Shown here piece after piece: positions 36,110 to 47,521 of a stretch of DNA of 64,000 nt. Made by a program: the position numbers and the translations under genes. Positions within the stretch are counted from its first letter, which is position 1. Every line of letters begins with the position of its first letter. The notes beneath the pieces were generated by a model, which was given only the letters and a program-made list of their open reading frames with translations, made no database searches and was not told the origin of the DNA. The stretch is from positions 3,038,001 through 3,102,000 of the forward strand of contig NZ_CP017674.1 of NCBI RefSeq assembly GCF_001792815.1, in the 5' to 3' direction. This stretch comes from Microbacterium sp. BH-3-3-3. GTDB taxonomy: Bacteria > Actinomycetota > Actinomycetes > Actinomycetales > Microbacteriaceae.

Positions 36110-36775
36110 ATGTCCACACCGTCCATCGCGCAGCAGATCGACGACTTCACCGCCGGGTTCGAGGCGCAGATCGGAGACCGACTGTCGGCGGTCTTCTCCG
36201 ACGAGCAGGCCGCCCTTCGCAGCGCCGGCGTCCCGGCGGGGGCGCTCGACGTGGGTGACGACGCCCCGGATGCCGAGCTCGTCACCGCGGAGGGGGCGGC
36301 GACGACGTTCTCCAAGGCCCGGGCCGGAGCCGCGTCGGTCGTCGTGTTCTACCGCGGTGCGTGGTGCCCGTACTGCAACATCACTCTGCGCACCTACCAG
36401 GAGCAACTACTGCCCGCGCTGCAGGACCGCGGAGTCCAGCTCATCGCGATCTCGCCGCAGACGCCCGACGGATCGGCCCAGAGTACGACGAACGGGTCGT
36501 TGGAGTTCACCGTGCTCTCGGACCCCGCGAACACGCTCGCCGAACGCTTCGGCATCGTCACCGAGCCGAGCGTCGACGCGCGCGCGGCGCACACGGAACT
36601 CGGCTTCGACGTCGCCGACAGCAACGCCGACGAGACCGCTCGCGTCCCGTTCCCCTCGGTGTACCTGATCGACGCCGCCGGTGTGGTGCGCTTCGCCGAT
36701 GTCCACGTCGATTACACGACGCGTACGGAGCCGGGCAGGATCATCGACGCGGTCGACGGCGCTCGCAGCGAATGA
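36110..36775 (+). CDS. peroxiredoxin-like (AhpC/TSA) protein
   Basis: A 221-residue thioredoxin-fold protein of the peroxiredoxin-like family. The active-site region is VVVFYRGAWCPYCNITLR (about 78-95) with a CxxC instead of the single peroxidatic Cys of classic Prx, as in this subfamily. The preceding residues (DDFTAGFEAQIGDRLS) form a helical cap. The DSADSNADETARVPFP insert precedes the YLIDAAGVVRFADVHVDYT strand pair. GGGAGG is six bases before the ATG. It probably reduces peroxides or acts as a disulfide reductase; the physiological donor is unknown. Confidence 0.85.
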   Translation: MSTPSIAQQIDDFTAGFEAQIGDRLSAVFSDEQAALRSAGVPAGALDVGDDAPDAELVTAEGAATTFSKARAGAASVVVFYRGAWCPYCNITLRTYQEQLLPALQDRGVQLIAISPQTPDGSAQSTTNGSLEFTVLSDPANTLAERFGIVTEPSVDARAAHTELGFDVADSNADETARVPFPSVYLIDAAGVVRFADVHVDYTTRTEPGRIIDAVDGARSE

Positions 36776-36838
36776 CCCGGGGAGGACGGGCGGCGGGCCG
36801 CTCGTCCTCCTGCACCCGTGCGACACGGTCCACCGGCG

Positions 36839-38053
36839 TCAGGCCTCGAGCGTCGACGCTCGCGCCGCGACGATCGCATCGAGCAGGGCGTGCGCGGTGT
36901 CGTCCTTCGAACCGGATGCCGTGGCCACGACCCCACCGTCGCGACCGACGATCGTGAGGGAGTTGTCGGCGGTCTCGAACCCTCGCGACCACCCGACCGC
37001 GTTGGCGGCCAGCAGATCGACGCCCTTGCGCGCGGCCTTCGCGCGAGCGCGTTCGAGCAGTTCCTCGTCGCTACCCACCGTCTCGGCGGCGAAGGCGACG
37101 ACCGTCTGCCCCGGCCGGCGGCGCTCGACCAGCCCGGCGACGATGTCGCGATTCTCGACCAGCTCGAGGGTCAGACCGCCGGGGGAGTCCTGCTTGCGGA
37201 GCTTGTGCTCGGCGACCGTGGCCACCGAGTAGTCGGCGACCGCCGCGGCCATGACGATCACGTCGGCGTCGGGAGTCGCGGCATCCATCGCCCGTCCGAG
37301 TTGCTCGGCGGTACCCGCAGCGATCACCTCGACGCGTGGATCGGGGCGCACGTCGGCGTCGAGGTGCGCGGCCACGAGGGTCACCCGCGCGCCACGGTCG
37401 GCGGCGGCGCGGGCGATCGCGACCCCCTGGCGTCCGCTCGAGCGATTGCCCAGGAAACGCACGGGATCGATCGGCTCACGCGTGCCTCCGGCGCTCACGA
37501 CGATCGACAGACCGTCGAGGTCGCGCGGGCGTTCGACGAGAGCGAGGGCCGCCGCCGCGATCTCCTCCGGCTCCGACATGCGTCCGGGTCCGGAATCGCC
37601 GCCGGTGAGGACTCCGTCGGCGGGACCCACGACGTGCACCCCGCGCGCGCGGAGCACGGTCATGTTGTGCGTCGTCGCCGGGTGCCGCCACATCTCGGTG
37701 TGCATCGCCGGGGCCACCACGACCGGCGCGGTCGTGGCGAGCAGTGTCGTCCCGAGCAGGTCGGAGGCCAAGCCCGCCGTCATCGCGGCCAGGGTGTTGG
37801 CGGTCGCGGGGGCGACGATGACGAGGTCGGCCGCTTGTCCGAGCGCGACGTGGCGCACACGGGCGACGTCATCGTGCACCGACGTCGTGACGGGGTTGCG
37901 GCTCAGGGCCTCCCACGTCGGCAGACCCACGAAGCGCAGTGCGTCGTCGGTCGGCACCACGTGCACGTCGTGTCCCGCTTTGACCAACAGTCGCACGAGG
38001 CTGACGCTCTTGTAGGCGGCGATGCCCCCGGTCACTCCCACCACGACGAACAT
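36839..38053 (-). CDS. coaBC: CoaBC, phosphopantothenoylcysteine synthase/decarboxylase
   Basis: A 404-residue bifunctional coenzyme A enzyme. CoaC (about 1-185; FMN decarboxylase): VVVGVTGGIAAYKSVSLVRLL at the start, catalytic His in the N-terminal half, VIVAPATANTLAAMT, and PAMHTEMWRHPAT substrate clamp. CoaB (about 190-404; CTP-dependent ligase): VVSAGGTREPIDPVRFLGNRSSG and AAAVADYSV. ATG 38053 gives the family length; longer frames upstream lie antisense to the NRDE gene. A minus-strand AAGACT (38060-38065) lies six bases before it. Confidence 0.96.
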   Translation of the reverse strand: MFVVVGVTGGIAAYKSVSLVRLLVKAGHDVHVVPTDDALRFVGLPTWEALSRNPVTTSVHDDVARVRHVALGQAADLVIVAPATANTLAAMTAGLASDLLGTTLLATTAPVVVAPAMHTEMWRHPATTHNMTVLRARGVHVVGPADGVLTGGDSGPGRMSEPEEIAAAALALVERPRDLDGLSIVVSAGGTREPIDPVRFLGNRSSGRQGVAIARAAADRGARVTLVAAHLDADVRPDPRVEVIAAGTAEQLGRAMDAATPDADVIVMAAAVADYSVATVAEHKLRKQDSPGGLTLELVENRDIVAGLVERRRPGQTVVAFAAETVGSDEELLERARAKAARKGVDLLAANAVGWSRGFETADNSLTIVGRDGGVVATASGSKDDTAHALLDAIVAARASTLEA

Positions 38054-38161
38054 CGCCCCAGTCTTCCAGGTCGGCTGGGTTGGCGGGTGGCGGGCGCCGC
38101 TCAGGCGCCGAAGAAGCGCACAGCGCCCCGACCGAACCCCCGCCCGGGTAGCGTGGAGCAG

Positions 38162-38926
38162 ATGTGCACGGTCGTGATCGACGTTCCGGGGATGCCCGGC
38201 GAACCGGTGCGGCTGCTCGCCGTGCGCGACGAGGACCGCCACCGGCCGTGGCGCGGTCTGGGCCGCTGGTGGCCGGAGCGCGGCGGAGTGCTGGGTGTGC
38301 GTGACGACCGCGCCGGCGGCGCCTGGCTCGCCGTCGACCCCGATGCGGCCCGCCTCGCGGTGCTCCTCAACCGCGAAGACCTGTCCGACCGCGGCGACGA
38401 CGAGGTCGTCACGCGCGGCGGTGTTCCCCTCGACGCGGTGGGGGACGGCATCCCGGATCGCCCGCTCACGCGGGGCTTCAATCTCGTCGAGGTGGATGCC
38501 GCGGGCGCCCACCTCGTGGAGTGGGACGGCCTGGTCGCCCGCCGCACGCGCCTCGCACCGGGCACGCATATGATCGCCCACCACGCGGTCGACGACGAGG
38601 GCACGCCGCGCATCGCGCGATGGCTGGCGGGATTCCGCCGCGTGGGCCTCGCCGCGGGCGAGGAGTGGTGGATGCCGTGGCTCGACGTCGTCGAGCAGTC
38701 CACCCACGACCCGGGCGCGGCGGTGCTGCGCCGCGACGACCATGACGGGCACGTGCTCGAGTCGCTGCTCGTCTGTGTCGCCAGCATCGGACCCGGCGGC
38801 GTCGACGTGCGCGAAGCGACACTGCAGGAGCCCGGCCGCTGGGACGACGGACTCGCCGCGCGGTTGCGCCGTGGCATCCCCTCGGCGATGGTCCCGCGCG
38901 CCGAGACCGCCGAGAGGCCGCAGTAG
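38162..38926 (+). CDS. NRDE (TANGO2-like) family protein
   Basis: A 254-residue protein of the NRDE family, named after its conserved Asn-Arg-Asp-Glu motif; here the corresponding stretch is LAVRDEDRHRPWRG (NRDE as VRDE) and LLNREDLSDR. The N-terminal MCTVVI with Cys2 is the family's conserved start and could be a nucleophile after Met removal. Function in bacteria is unknown; TANGO2 in eukaryotes is linked to haem or lipid metabolism. A TAGCGT -10 lies seven bases before ATG 38162: leaderless. It is divergent from coaBC. Confidence 0.85.
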   Translation: MCTVVIDVPGMPGEPVRLLAVRDEDRHRPWRGLGRWWPERGGVLGVRDDRAGGAWLAVDPDAARLAVLLNREDLSDRGDDEVVTRGGVPLDAVGDGIPDRPLTRGFNLVEVDAAGAHLVEWDGLVARRTRLAPGTHMIAHHAVDDEGTPRIARWLAGFRRVGLAAGEEWWMPWLDVVEQSTHDPGAAVLRRDDHDGHVLESLLVCVASIGPGGVDVREATLQEPGRWDDGLAARLRRGIPSAMVPRAETAERPQ

Positions 38927-38940
38927 GCTGGATCCATCCC

Positions 38941-39016
38941 GCCTTCGTAGCTCAGGGGATAGAGCGCCGCACTCCTAACGCGGGCGTCGCAGGTTCGAAT
39001 CCTGTCGGGGGCACCA
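38941..39016 (+). tRNA. tRNA-Arg (anticodon CCU), CCA encoded
   Basis: Acceptor GCCTTCG (38941-38947) pairs with CGGGGGC (39006-39012) through two adjacent G-T pairs; D stem GCTC/GAGC; anticodon loop CTCCTAA with CCT at 38974-38976; T arm GCAGG-TTCGAAT-CCTGT; discriminator A 39013, then CCA (39014-39016). The anticodon stem has an A-C mismatch at its base next to the loop. Confidence 0.92.
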
Positions 39017-39293
39017 CTTCCTGGTCGCGGCTGTCGGCACATCGAACGGTCGGCATGGCCGGCTGCGACCCCGCGCACACGCTCCACGGGGTCGCGCGTT
39101 CCGGCTGAGGCGCCCGCTCCGTGCCGGCAGTCGGCGGGTGTTTGTTCGCCGCGCGCACAGACGTCGCGGGCTCACGCGTTCACGCTGAGGCTCCGAGGGG
39201 ACGTGGGTGTTTGGCGCGCGCGCGATCACGCGCGCGTGAGGCCCCGCGCGCGTGAGATCCCGCCCGCGTGACCCCCCCGCCCGCGCACGCCCG
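39017..39293. other. intergenic region with imperfect duplicates and CG-rich alternation
   Basis: The gap from tRNA-Arg to the paa promoter contains no credible gene. Two imperfect copies (about 39085-39160 and 39170-39235) share GCGTTC..GCTGAGGC and end GGGTGTTTG followed by CGCGCGC. A run of CGCGCG alternation (39214-39238) and two GCGCGCGTGAG copies follow. Confidence 0.5.
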
Positions 39294-39323
39294 TTGCCAC
39301 TCCCACCCTCACCGTGACATGAT
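39294..39323 (+). promoter_or_regulatory. promoter of paa operon 1
   Basis: TTGCCA (39294-39299) and CATGAT (39318-39323) are spaced 18 bases. The operator begins at the last -10 base, so a bound repressor would cover the start of transcription. Confidence 0.5.
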
Positions 39324-39339
39324 TACTGAACGATCGGTC
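39323..39339. promoter_or_regulatory. PaaR-type (TetR) operator, operon 1
   Basis: TTACTGAACGATCGGTC is identical to the sequence before paa operon 2 (46223-46239). The core CGATCG is a palindrome with near-symmetric flanks (GAA/GTC), like TetR-type PaaR sites of other Actinobacteria. Confidence 0.8.
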
Positions 39340-39393
39340 GGAAAACCTCGAAGTCGAGGATGAACGACCTCGCCAACGTCGGCGGGGGAGAGG

Positions 39394-40582
<1,189 letters not shown>

Positions 40583-40590
<8 letters not shown>

Positions 40591-41392
40591 GCCGACGCGC
40601 GGGGCCGCCACCGACGCGAGCCAGACCCCCGAGGTCGTCGACGGGACCGAGAGCCAGGCCTCCCGCCTGCGCGTCGACGCCTTCGACGACCGCGTCATCG
40701 CGACCCTCGACCGCCCCGATCGCCGCAACGCGATCGATCAGGCCATGGTCGACGAGCTGCACGCGCTGTGCGCCGAGCTCGAGCAGCGACCGCGCACGCT
40801 GATCCTCACCGGCGCCGGCGGGATCTTCGCGGCGGGGGCCGACATCGCGCAGTTGCGCGAGCGCACCGGCGACGACGCCCGCCGCGGCATCAACGCCACG
40901 GTGTTCGACCGCATCCGCCACCTGCCGATGCCCGTCGTCGCGGCCGTCGACGGCTTCGCCCTCGGCGGGGGAGCGGAGCTCGCCTACGCGGCCGACATCC
41001 GCATCGGCACACCCCGCGTGCGCTTCGGCAACCCCGAGCCCGGCCTGGGCATCATCGCCGCCGCCGGCGCCGCGTGGCGCCTGCCCGAGATCGTCGGCCA
41101 CGCGCGCGCCAGCGAACTGCTGCTCACCGCGCGGGTGATCGACGCCGACGAGGCGCTCGCGTGGGGCCTGCTGTCGAGCATCCACGAGCCCGACGATCTG
41201 CGGGGCGCCGCCCACGCGATCGCCGACCGCATCGCCGCGAACTCCATGCGGGCGACCGTGCTGACCAAGCGCGCGCTGCTCGCCCCCCGCGCCGAGCACC
41301 CCGCGATCGACGGAGAACTGCAGGCCGAGCTGTTCGACAGCGACGACAAGCGCGCTCGCATGACCGCGTTCCTCGAGAGGAAGAAGAGATGA
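40583..41392 (+). CDS. paaF: enoyl-CoA hydratase, PaaF-like
   Basis: A 269-residue crotonase. The oxyanion-hole segments are ANITGAGGIFAAGADI-like (FAAGADIAQL) and GFALGGGAELAYAAD; Glu residues of FGNPEPGLGI align with the hydratase acid/base. Between paaJ and paaH, it should hydrate 2,3-dehydroadipyl-CoA. The N-terminal 30 residues are extra and disordered. Overlaps on both sides (8 and 3 bases) show tight coupling. Confidence 0.8.
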
Positions 41393-42255
41393 CCCTTCCC
41401 GACCACGCCCCCGCGGCATCGCTGCCCTCGACCATCGGCGTGCTCGGCGGGGGCCGGATGGGCGCCGGCATCGCCCATGCGTTCCTGCTCGCCGGCTCCC
41501 GCGTGCACGTCGTCGAGCGCGACGCCGACGCGGCCGATGCCGCACGCGAACGCGTCGAGACGGCCCTGCAGTGCTCGGCCGTGCGGGGCATCGAGACGCC
41601 GGATGCCACGGCCCTGACCACCGGGACCGATGCCGCCGCGTTCGCCGACGCCGGCCTCGTCGTCGAAGCCGTCCCCGAGGACCGCGCGCTGAAGATCGAC
41701 GCCCTGACCCGCCTCGAGGCGGTCGTGTCGGATCGTGCGGTCGTGGCATCCAACACCTCGTCCATCTCGATCGACGCGCTCGCCGCGTCGCTCGCACGCC
41801 CCGCGCGTTTCGTCGGGCTGCACTTCTTCAACCCGGTGCCCGCCTCGGCGCTCGTCGAGGTGGTGACGGGGGCTGCGACCGACCCCGAGGTGGTCGAGGC
41901 CGCCAGGGTGTGGATCGCCGCGATCGGCAAGACCGCGGTCGTCGTTCGCGATACGCCCGGGTTCGCGTCGAGCCGCCTCGGCGTCGCCCTCGGCCTCGAG
42001 GCGATCCGGATGCTCGAGGAGGGCGTCGCCTCGGCCCACGACATCGATACGGCCATGGAGCTGGGGTACCGGCATCCGATGGGCCCCCTGCGCACGACCG
42101 ACATCGTCGGACTCGACGTGCGCCTCGGCATCGCCGAAGAACTGGAGCGCGCCTTCGGTGCACGCTTCACCCCGCCGGCGCTGCTGAAGAAGCTCGTCGA
42201 CGCGGGGCACCTGGGCCGCAAGACCGGCCGCGGATTCTACGAATGGAGCGAATGA
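41389..42255 (+). CDS. paaH: 3-hydroxyacyl-CoA dehydrogenase PaaH
   Basis: A 288-residue NAD-dependent enzyme that oxidises 3-hydroxyadipyl-CoA. The Rossmann motif is GVLGGGRMGAGIAHAFLLAG (about 17-36); catalytic residues lie in SNTSSIS, HFFNPVP (His), and the C-terminal domain in PMGPLRTTDIVGLD. Ends with TGRGFYEWSE, typical of the family. Starts on ATG 41389 within the paaF stop (ATGA). Confidence 0.9.
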   Translation: MTLPDHAPAASLPSTIGVLGGGRMGAGIAHAFLLAGSRVHVVERDADAADAARERVETALQCSAVRGIETPDATALTTGTDAAAFADAGLVVEAVPEDRALKIDALTRLEAVVSDRAVVASNTSSISIDALAASLARPARFVGLHFFNPVPASALVEVVTGAATDPEVVEAARVWIAAIGKTAVVVRDTPGFASSRLGVALGLEAIRMLEEGVASAHDIDTAMELGYRHPMGPLRTTDIVGLDVRLGIAEELERAFGARFTPPALLKKLVDAGHLGRKTGRGFYEWSE

Positions 42256-44318
42256 TGACGTTTCTCCCGAGCTACGTGAAGGGCGCCTGGTGGACGCCCG
42301 TCGAGGATCCCGACGCCGCGGTCGTCCGCGACGCGTCGACGGGCGACGAGGTCGTCCGCGTCAGCACGAAGGGTCTCGACCTCGCGGGCGCCGTCGCCTT
42401 CGCGCGCCGGGAGGGCCAGCGGAGCCTCGGCGCCCTCACCTTCCACCAGCGCGCGATGGTGCTGAAGAACCTCGCGATCGCGCTGAACGAGCGCCGCGAA
42501 GAGCTGTACGCGCTGTCGATGCGCTCGGGGTCGACCCGCCGCGACTCGCTGAGCGACATCGACGGCGGCATCGGCGTGCTGTTCACCTTCTCGTCGAAGG
42601 CCCGCCGTGAGCTGCCCGCGGGAACGGTCGTGCTCGACGGGCCGGTCGAACCGTTGTCGAAGGACGGATCGTTCCTCGGGCGCCACGTGTACACGCGCCT
42701 CCCCGGCGTCGCGGTGCAGATCAACGCCTTCAACTTCCCGATGTGGGGGTCGCTCGAGAAGTTCGCCCCCGCGTTCCTCGCAGGCCTCCCCACGATCGTC
42801 AAGCCCGCGACGCCCACGGCGTACATCGCCGAGGCCTGGGTGCGCATGGTCGTCGAGACCGGCCTGCTCCCCGAGGGCGCGCTGCAGCTGGTCAGCGGCA
42901 GCGTTCCCGGCCTCTTCGACCTGCTCGACCTCGGCGACACCGTCGGTTTCACCGGCAGCGCCTCCACCGCCGAGCGCCTGCGCGCCCAGGCGAAGCCCGG
43001 CGTGCGCTTCACGAGCGAGACCGATTCCATCAACGCCTCGATCCTCGGCCCCGACGCCGTGCCCGGCACCCCCGAGTTCGACGCGTACGTGAAGCAGCTG
43101 CTGGTCGAGCTCACCACCAAGGCGGGGCAGAAGTGCACCGCGATCCGCCGCGCGATCGTGCCGGCGGGGACCACGGATGCCGTGGCCGCGGCGCTGCGCG
43201 AGAAGATCGCCGAACGCGTCGTCGTCGGCGACCCGCGCGTCGAGGGCGTGACCATGGGGCCGCTCGTCTCGCGCGAGCAGCGCGACGAGGTGCTGCGGCA
43301 GGTCGCCGTGCTGCAGGACGCGGGCGGGCGTTTCGTCGTCGGGTCGGCGGAGGCCCCCGACGCGCGCGTGGCGGAGGGCGCGCTTTCGGCCGAGGGCGCC
43401 TTCCTCGAACCCATGCTCCTGGCCTTCGCCGATGCCACGACCCCGGCCGTCAACGACATCGAGGCCTTCGGACCGGTCGCGAGCATCGTCGAGTACACCG
43501 ACGTCGCGGAGGCGGCGACCATCGTCGGCCGGGGTGGCGGCTCGCTCGTGACGAGCGTCGCGACCCACGACCCCGGTGTCGCCACCGAGCTGCTCACGCG
43601 CATGGGCGCGATGAACGGCCGCGTGCTCTTCCTCGACCGCGACGACGCCCGTACCTCCACCGGTCACGGCGCCCCCGTGCCGCACCTCGTGCACGGCGGA
43701 CCCGGCCGCGCCGGCGGCGGCGAGGAGCTCGGCGGCATCCGCTCGGTCCTGCATTCGATGCAGCGCACCGCGATCCAGGGCTCGCCGCGCATGCTGACCG
43801 CGTTGACGGGGGTGTGGCATCCGGGAGCCGAGACCGACACCGCGGGGCGGCATCCGTTCCGCAAGCCCCTCTCCGACCTGCGGATCGGCGATGCCGTGGA
43901 GTCGGCCGAGCGGGAAGTCACCCTCGACGACATCGAGGTGTTCGCCAACTTCACCGGCGACACGTTCTACGCGCACATGGACGAGGAATCCGCCGCGGCG
44001 AACCCCTTCTTCCCGGGACGCGTCGCGCACGGCTACCTGCTCGTGTCGTGGGCGGCCGGGTTGTTCGTCGATCCCGCACCGGGTCCGGTGCTGGCGAACT
44101 CGGGCCTCGAGAACCTGCGCTTCGTCACCCCCGTCTCACCCGGCGATCGTATCCGCGTCGCTCTGACGGCGAAGCAGATCACCCCGCGCGAGACCGACGA
44201 GTACGGCGAGGTGCGGTGGGATGCCGTCATCCACAACCAGGACGACGAGATCGTCGCGCAGTACGACGTACTGACGCTCGTGGCGAAGACGTGGCAGCCC
44301 GCCGAGGTGCTGGTGTGA
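42255..44318 (+). CDS. paaZ: PaaZ, bifunctional oxepin-CoA hydrolase/aldehyde dehydrogenase
   Basis: A 687-residue fusion of an aldehyde dehydrogenase (about 1-515) and a MaoC-type R-hydratase domain (about 540-680). ALDH motifs: INAFNFPMWGSLEK, FTGSAS (NAD), SETDS with catalytic Glu (about 254) and GQKCT with nucleophile Cys (about 293). The C-terminal domain shows the hot-dog pattern FANFTGDTFYAHMD and RVAHGYLL. In PaaZ, the hydratase opens oxepin-CoA and the ALDH oxidises the unstable aldehyde within the complex. ATG 42255 follows GGAG by six bases; ATG 42252 is the alternative. Confidence 0.95.
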   Translation: MTFLPSYVKGAWWTPVEDPDAAVVRDASTGDEVVRVSTKGLDLAGAVAFARREGQRSLGALTFHQRAMVLKNLAIALNERREELYALSMRSGSTRRDSLSDIDGGIGVLFTFSSKARRELPAGTVVLDGPVEPLSKDGSFLGRHVYTRLPGVAVQINAFNFPMWGSLEKFAPAFLAGLPTIVKPATPTAYIAEAWVRMVVETGLLPEGALQLVSGSVPGLFDLLDLGDTVGFTGSASTAERLRAQAKPGVRFTSETDSINASILGPDAVPGTPEFDAYVKQLLVELTTKAGQKCTAIRRAIVPAGTTDAVAAALREKIAERVVVGDPRVEGVTMGPLVSREQRDEVLRQVAVLQDAGGRFVVGSAEAPDARVAEGALSAEGAFLEPMLLAFADATTPAVNDIEAFGPVASIVEYTDVAEAATIVGRGGGSLVTSVATHDPGVATELLTRMGAMNGRVLFLDRDDARTSTGHGAPVPHLVHGGPGRAGGGEELGGIRSVLHSMQRTAIQGSPRMLTALTGVWHPGAETDTAGRHPFRKPLSDLRIGDAVESAEREVTLDDIEVFANFTGDTFYAHMDEESAAANPFFPGRVAHGYLLVSWAAGLFVDPAPGPVLANSGLENLRFVTPVSPGDRIRVALTAKQITPRETDEYGEVRWDAVIHNQDDEIVAQYDVLTLVAKTWQPAEVLV

Positions 44319-44781
44319 GCGCGCTCCGACCGATGATGCAGCGCGATCAGGCCTCGGCGATGCTCGGCATGGTCGTCGAGCACGACGCGCCGGGGGAGTC
44401 CCGCGTGTCGATGACCGTGCGCGACGACATGCTCAACGGTTTCGCCATCACCCACGGCGGGCTCGTCTTCACCCTCGCCGACACGGCGTTCGCGATCGCG
44501 TGCAACGAAGACGAGCGCGTGACCGTCGCGGGCGGCGCCGACATCACGTTCCTGAAGTCCACGACCGCGGGGCAGACGCTGACGGCGACCGCCGCCCGCC
44601 GCGCCCGGAGCGGGCGGACGGGCCTGTACGACATCCGGGTGACCGACGAGACCGGCGACCTCGTCGCCGAGGTGCGCGGGCGCAGCATCACGACGGATCG
44701 GCGCCCGCCGGCCGACTCCCGACCCGCCGCCACACCCGACCCCGAGCGCGCTGCCGCGCTCTCCACCACGGAGGTGTCCCG

Positions 44782-44785
<4 letters not shown>
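44315..44785 (+). CDS. paaI: PaaI hydroxyphenylacetyl-CoA thioesterase
   Basis: A 156-residue hot-dog thioesterase: MLNGFAITHGGLVFTLADTAFAIACN is the PaaI hallmark with the active Asn/Asp-containing HGG(L/I)xFTLAD. In the pathway it removes blocked CoA esters. The C-terminal 25 residues (PPADSRPAATPDPER) are a disordered extension. GTG 44315 overlaps the paaZ stop. Confidence 0.88.
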
Positions 44786-46092
<1,307 letters not shown>

Positions 46093-46192
46093 CGGGCGCC
46101 CGGGCGCCGGGCCGACGTCGAGACCACGGACCATCGTGGGGTCGCGCCGGTCGGGCGCTCCTCGGCGCCGTCAAGACGGAGGAGGACGCCCG

Positions 46193-46221
46193 TTGCGGGG
46201 CGACCCGCCCCCGGTTACACT
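46193..46221 (+). promoter_or_regulatory. promoter of paa operon 2
   Basis: TTGCGG (46193-46198) and TACACT (46216-46221) spaced 17 bases. The operator starts two bases downstream. Confidence 0.6.
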
Positions 46222-46222
46222 T

Positions 46223-46239
46223 TTACTGAACGATCGGTC
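46223..46239. promoter_or_regulatory. PaaR-type (TetR) operator, operon 2
   Basis: TTACTGAACGATCGGTC, identical over 17 bases to the site before operon 1. Eighteen bases separate it from paaA, where the AAGGGAG Shine-Dalgarno stands. Confidence 0.8.
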
Positions 46240-46256
46240 TGTAAAGGGAGTCGACG

Positions 46257-47216
46257 ATGACGACAGCACTCACGACGGACGCCGCACTCGACGGCGAGGC
46301 GATGTTCGACGCCCTCATCGAGGCCGACGGACGCATCGAGCCCCGCGACTGGATGCCGGAGGGTTACCGCCGCACGCTGATCCGCCAGATCTCGCAGCAC
46401 GCGCACTCCGAGATCATCGGCATGCAGCCCGAGGGAGCGTGGATCACGCGGGCGCCGAGCCTGAAGCGCAAGGCGATCCTGCTGGCCAAGGTGCAGGACG
46501 AGGCCGGACACGGCCTCTACCTCTACTCGGCGGCGCAGACCCTCGGCATCACCCGCGACGAGATGACGCAGCAGCTCGTCGACGGCAAGGCGCGGTACTC
46601 GTCGATCTTCAACTACCCGACCCCGACGTGGGCCGACATGGGCGCCATCGGCTGGCTCGTCGACGGCGCCGCGATCTGCAACCAGGTGCCGCTGTGCCGC
46701 GCCTCGTACGGACCCTACGGTCGCGCGATGGTGCGCATCTGCAAAGAGGAGTCGTTCCACCAGCGCCAGGGATTCGAGATCCTCCTCACGCTCATGCAGG
46801 GCACCGACGCGCAGCGAGAGATGGCGCAGGACGCCGTGAACCGCTGGTACTGGCCGAGCCTGATGATGTTCGGTCCCCCCGACGACGACTCGCCCAACTC
46901 GGCGCAATCGACGGCGTGGAACATCAAGCGCTTCAGCAACGACGTGCTGCGTCAGCGGTTCGTGTCGATGCTCGTCCCGCAGGCGGCGGTACTCGGGGTG
47001 ACCCTGCCCGACCCCGACCTGCGCTTCAACGACGAGACGGGCCAGTACGACATGGGTGAGATCGACTGGAGTGAGTTCCACGAGGTGCTCGCCGGGCGAG
47101 GCCCCCTCAACACCACGCGGCGCCAGCACCGTCGCGACGCGCACGAAGAGGGTGCGTGGGTGCGCGAAGCCGCCGCGGCGTACGCGGCGAAGAAGAGTGC
47201 GAAGGCGGCCGCCTGA
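46257..47216 (+). CDS. paaA: 1,2-phenylacetyl-CoA epoxidase catalytic subunit PaaA
   Basis: A 319-residue diiron oxygenase subunit that adds one oxygen atom across the ring of phenylacetyl-CoA. Both iron-binding pairs are intact: [14 protein letters not shown] (ExxH) and [13 protein letters not shown] (ExxH). Preceded by AAGGGAG. Together with PaaC it forms the heterodimer core. Confidence 0.97.
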   Translation: MTTALTTDAALDGEAMFDALIEADGRIEPRDWMPEGYRRTLIRQISQHAHSEIIGMQPEGAWITRAPSLKRKAILLAKVQDEAGHGLYLYSAAQTLGITRDEMTQQLVDGKARYSSIFNYPTPTWADMGAIGWLVDGAAICNQVPLCRASYGPYGRAMVRICKEESFHQRQGFEILLTLMQGTDAQREMAQDAVNRWYWPSLMMFGPPDDDSPNSAQSTAWNIKRFSNDVLRQRFVSMLVPQAAVLGVTLPDPDLRFNDETGQYDMGEIDWSEFHEVLAGRGPLNTTRRQHRRDAHEEGAWVREAAAAYAAKKSAKAAA

Positions 47217-47521
47217 TGGCGACTCCCGGGGGGAGCCCCGCCGAGACCTGGCCCCTGTGGGAGGTCTTCGTGCGCGCCAACCGCGGCCTCAGCCACGTGC
47301 ACGTGGGCTCGCTGCACGCGCCCGACGCCGAACTCGCCGTCCGCAACGCCCGTGACCTCTACACGCGTCGCGGTGAGGGCGTGTCGGTCTGGGTCGTGCC
47401 CTCGGATGCCGTGACCACGAGCGATCCGGGAGCCAAGGGCGCGTTCTTCGAGTCGCCGGCGGGCAAGAACTACCGGCACGCGGTGTACTACACCGCGTCC
47501 GAGGGGGTGCCGCACCTGTGA
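47216..47521 (+). CDS. paaB: 1,2-phenylacetyl-CoA epoxidase subunit PaaB
   Basis: A 101-residue small subunit of the epoxidase. Typical features: PLWEVFVRANRGLSHVHVGSLHAPD at the start, LYTRRGEGVSVWVV and FESPAGKNYRH. It bridges PaaAC heterodimers. It overlaps paaA by one base and paaC by four. Confidence 0.95.
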   Translation: MATPGGSPAETWPLWEVFVRANRGLSHVHVGSLHAPDAELAVRNARDLYTRRGEGVSVWVVPSDAVTTSDPGAKGAFFESPAGKNYRHAVYYTASEGVPHL

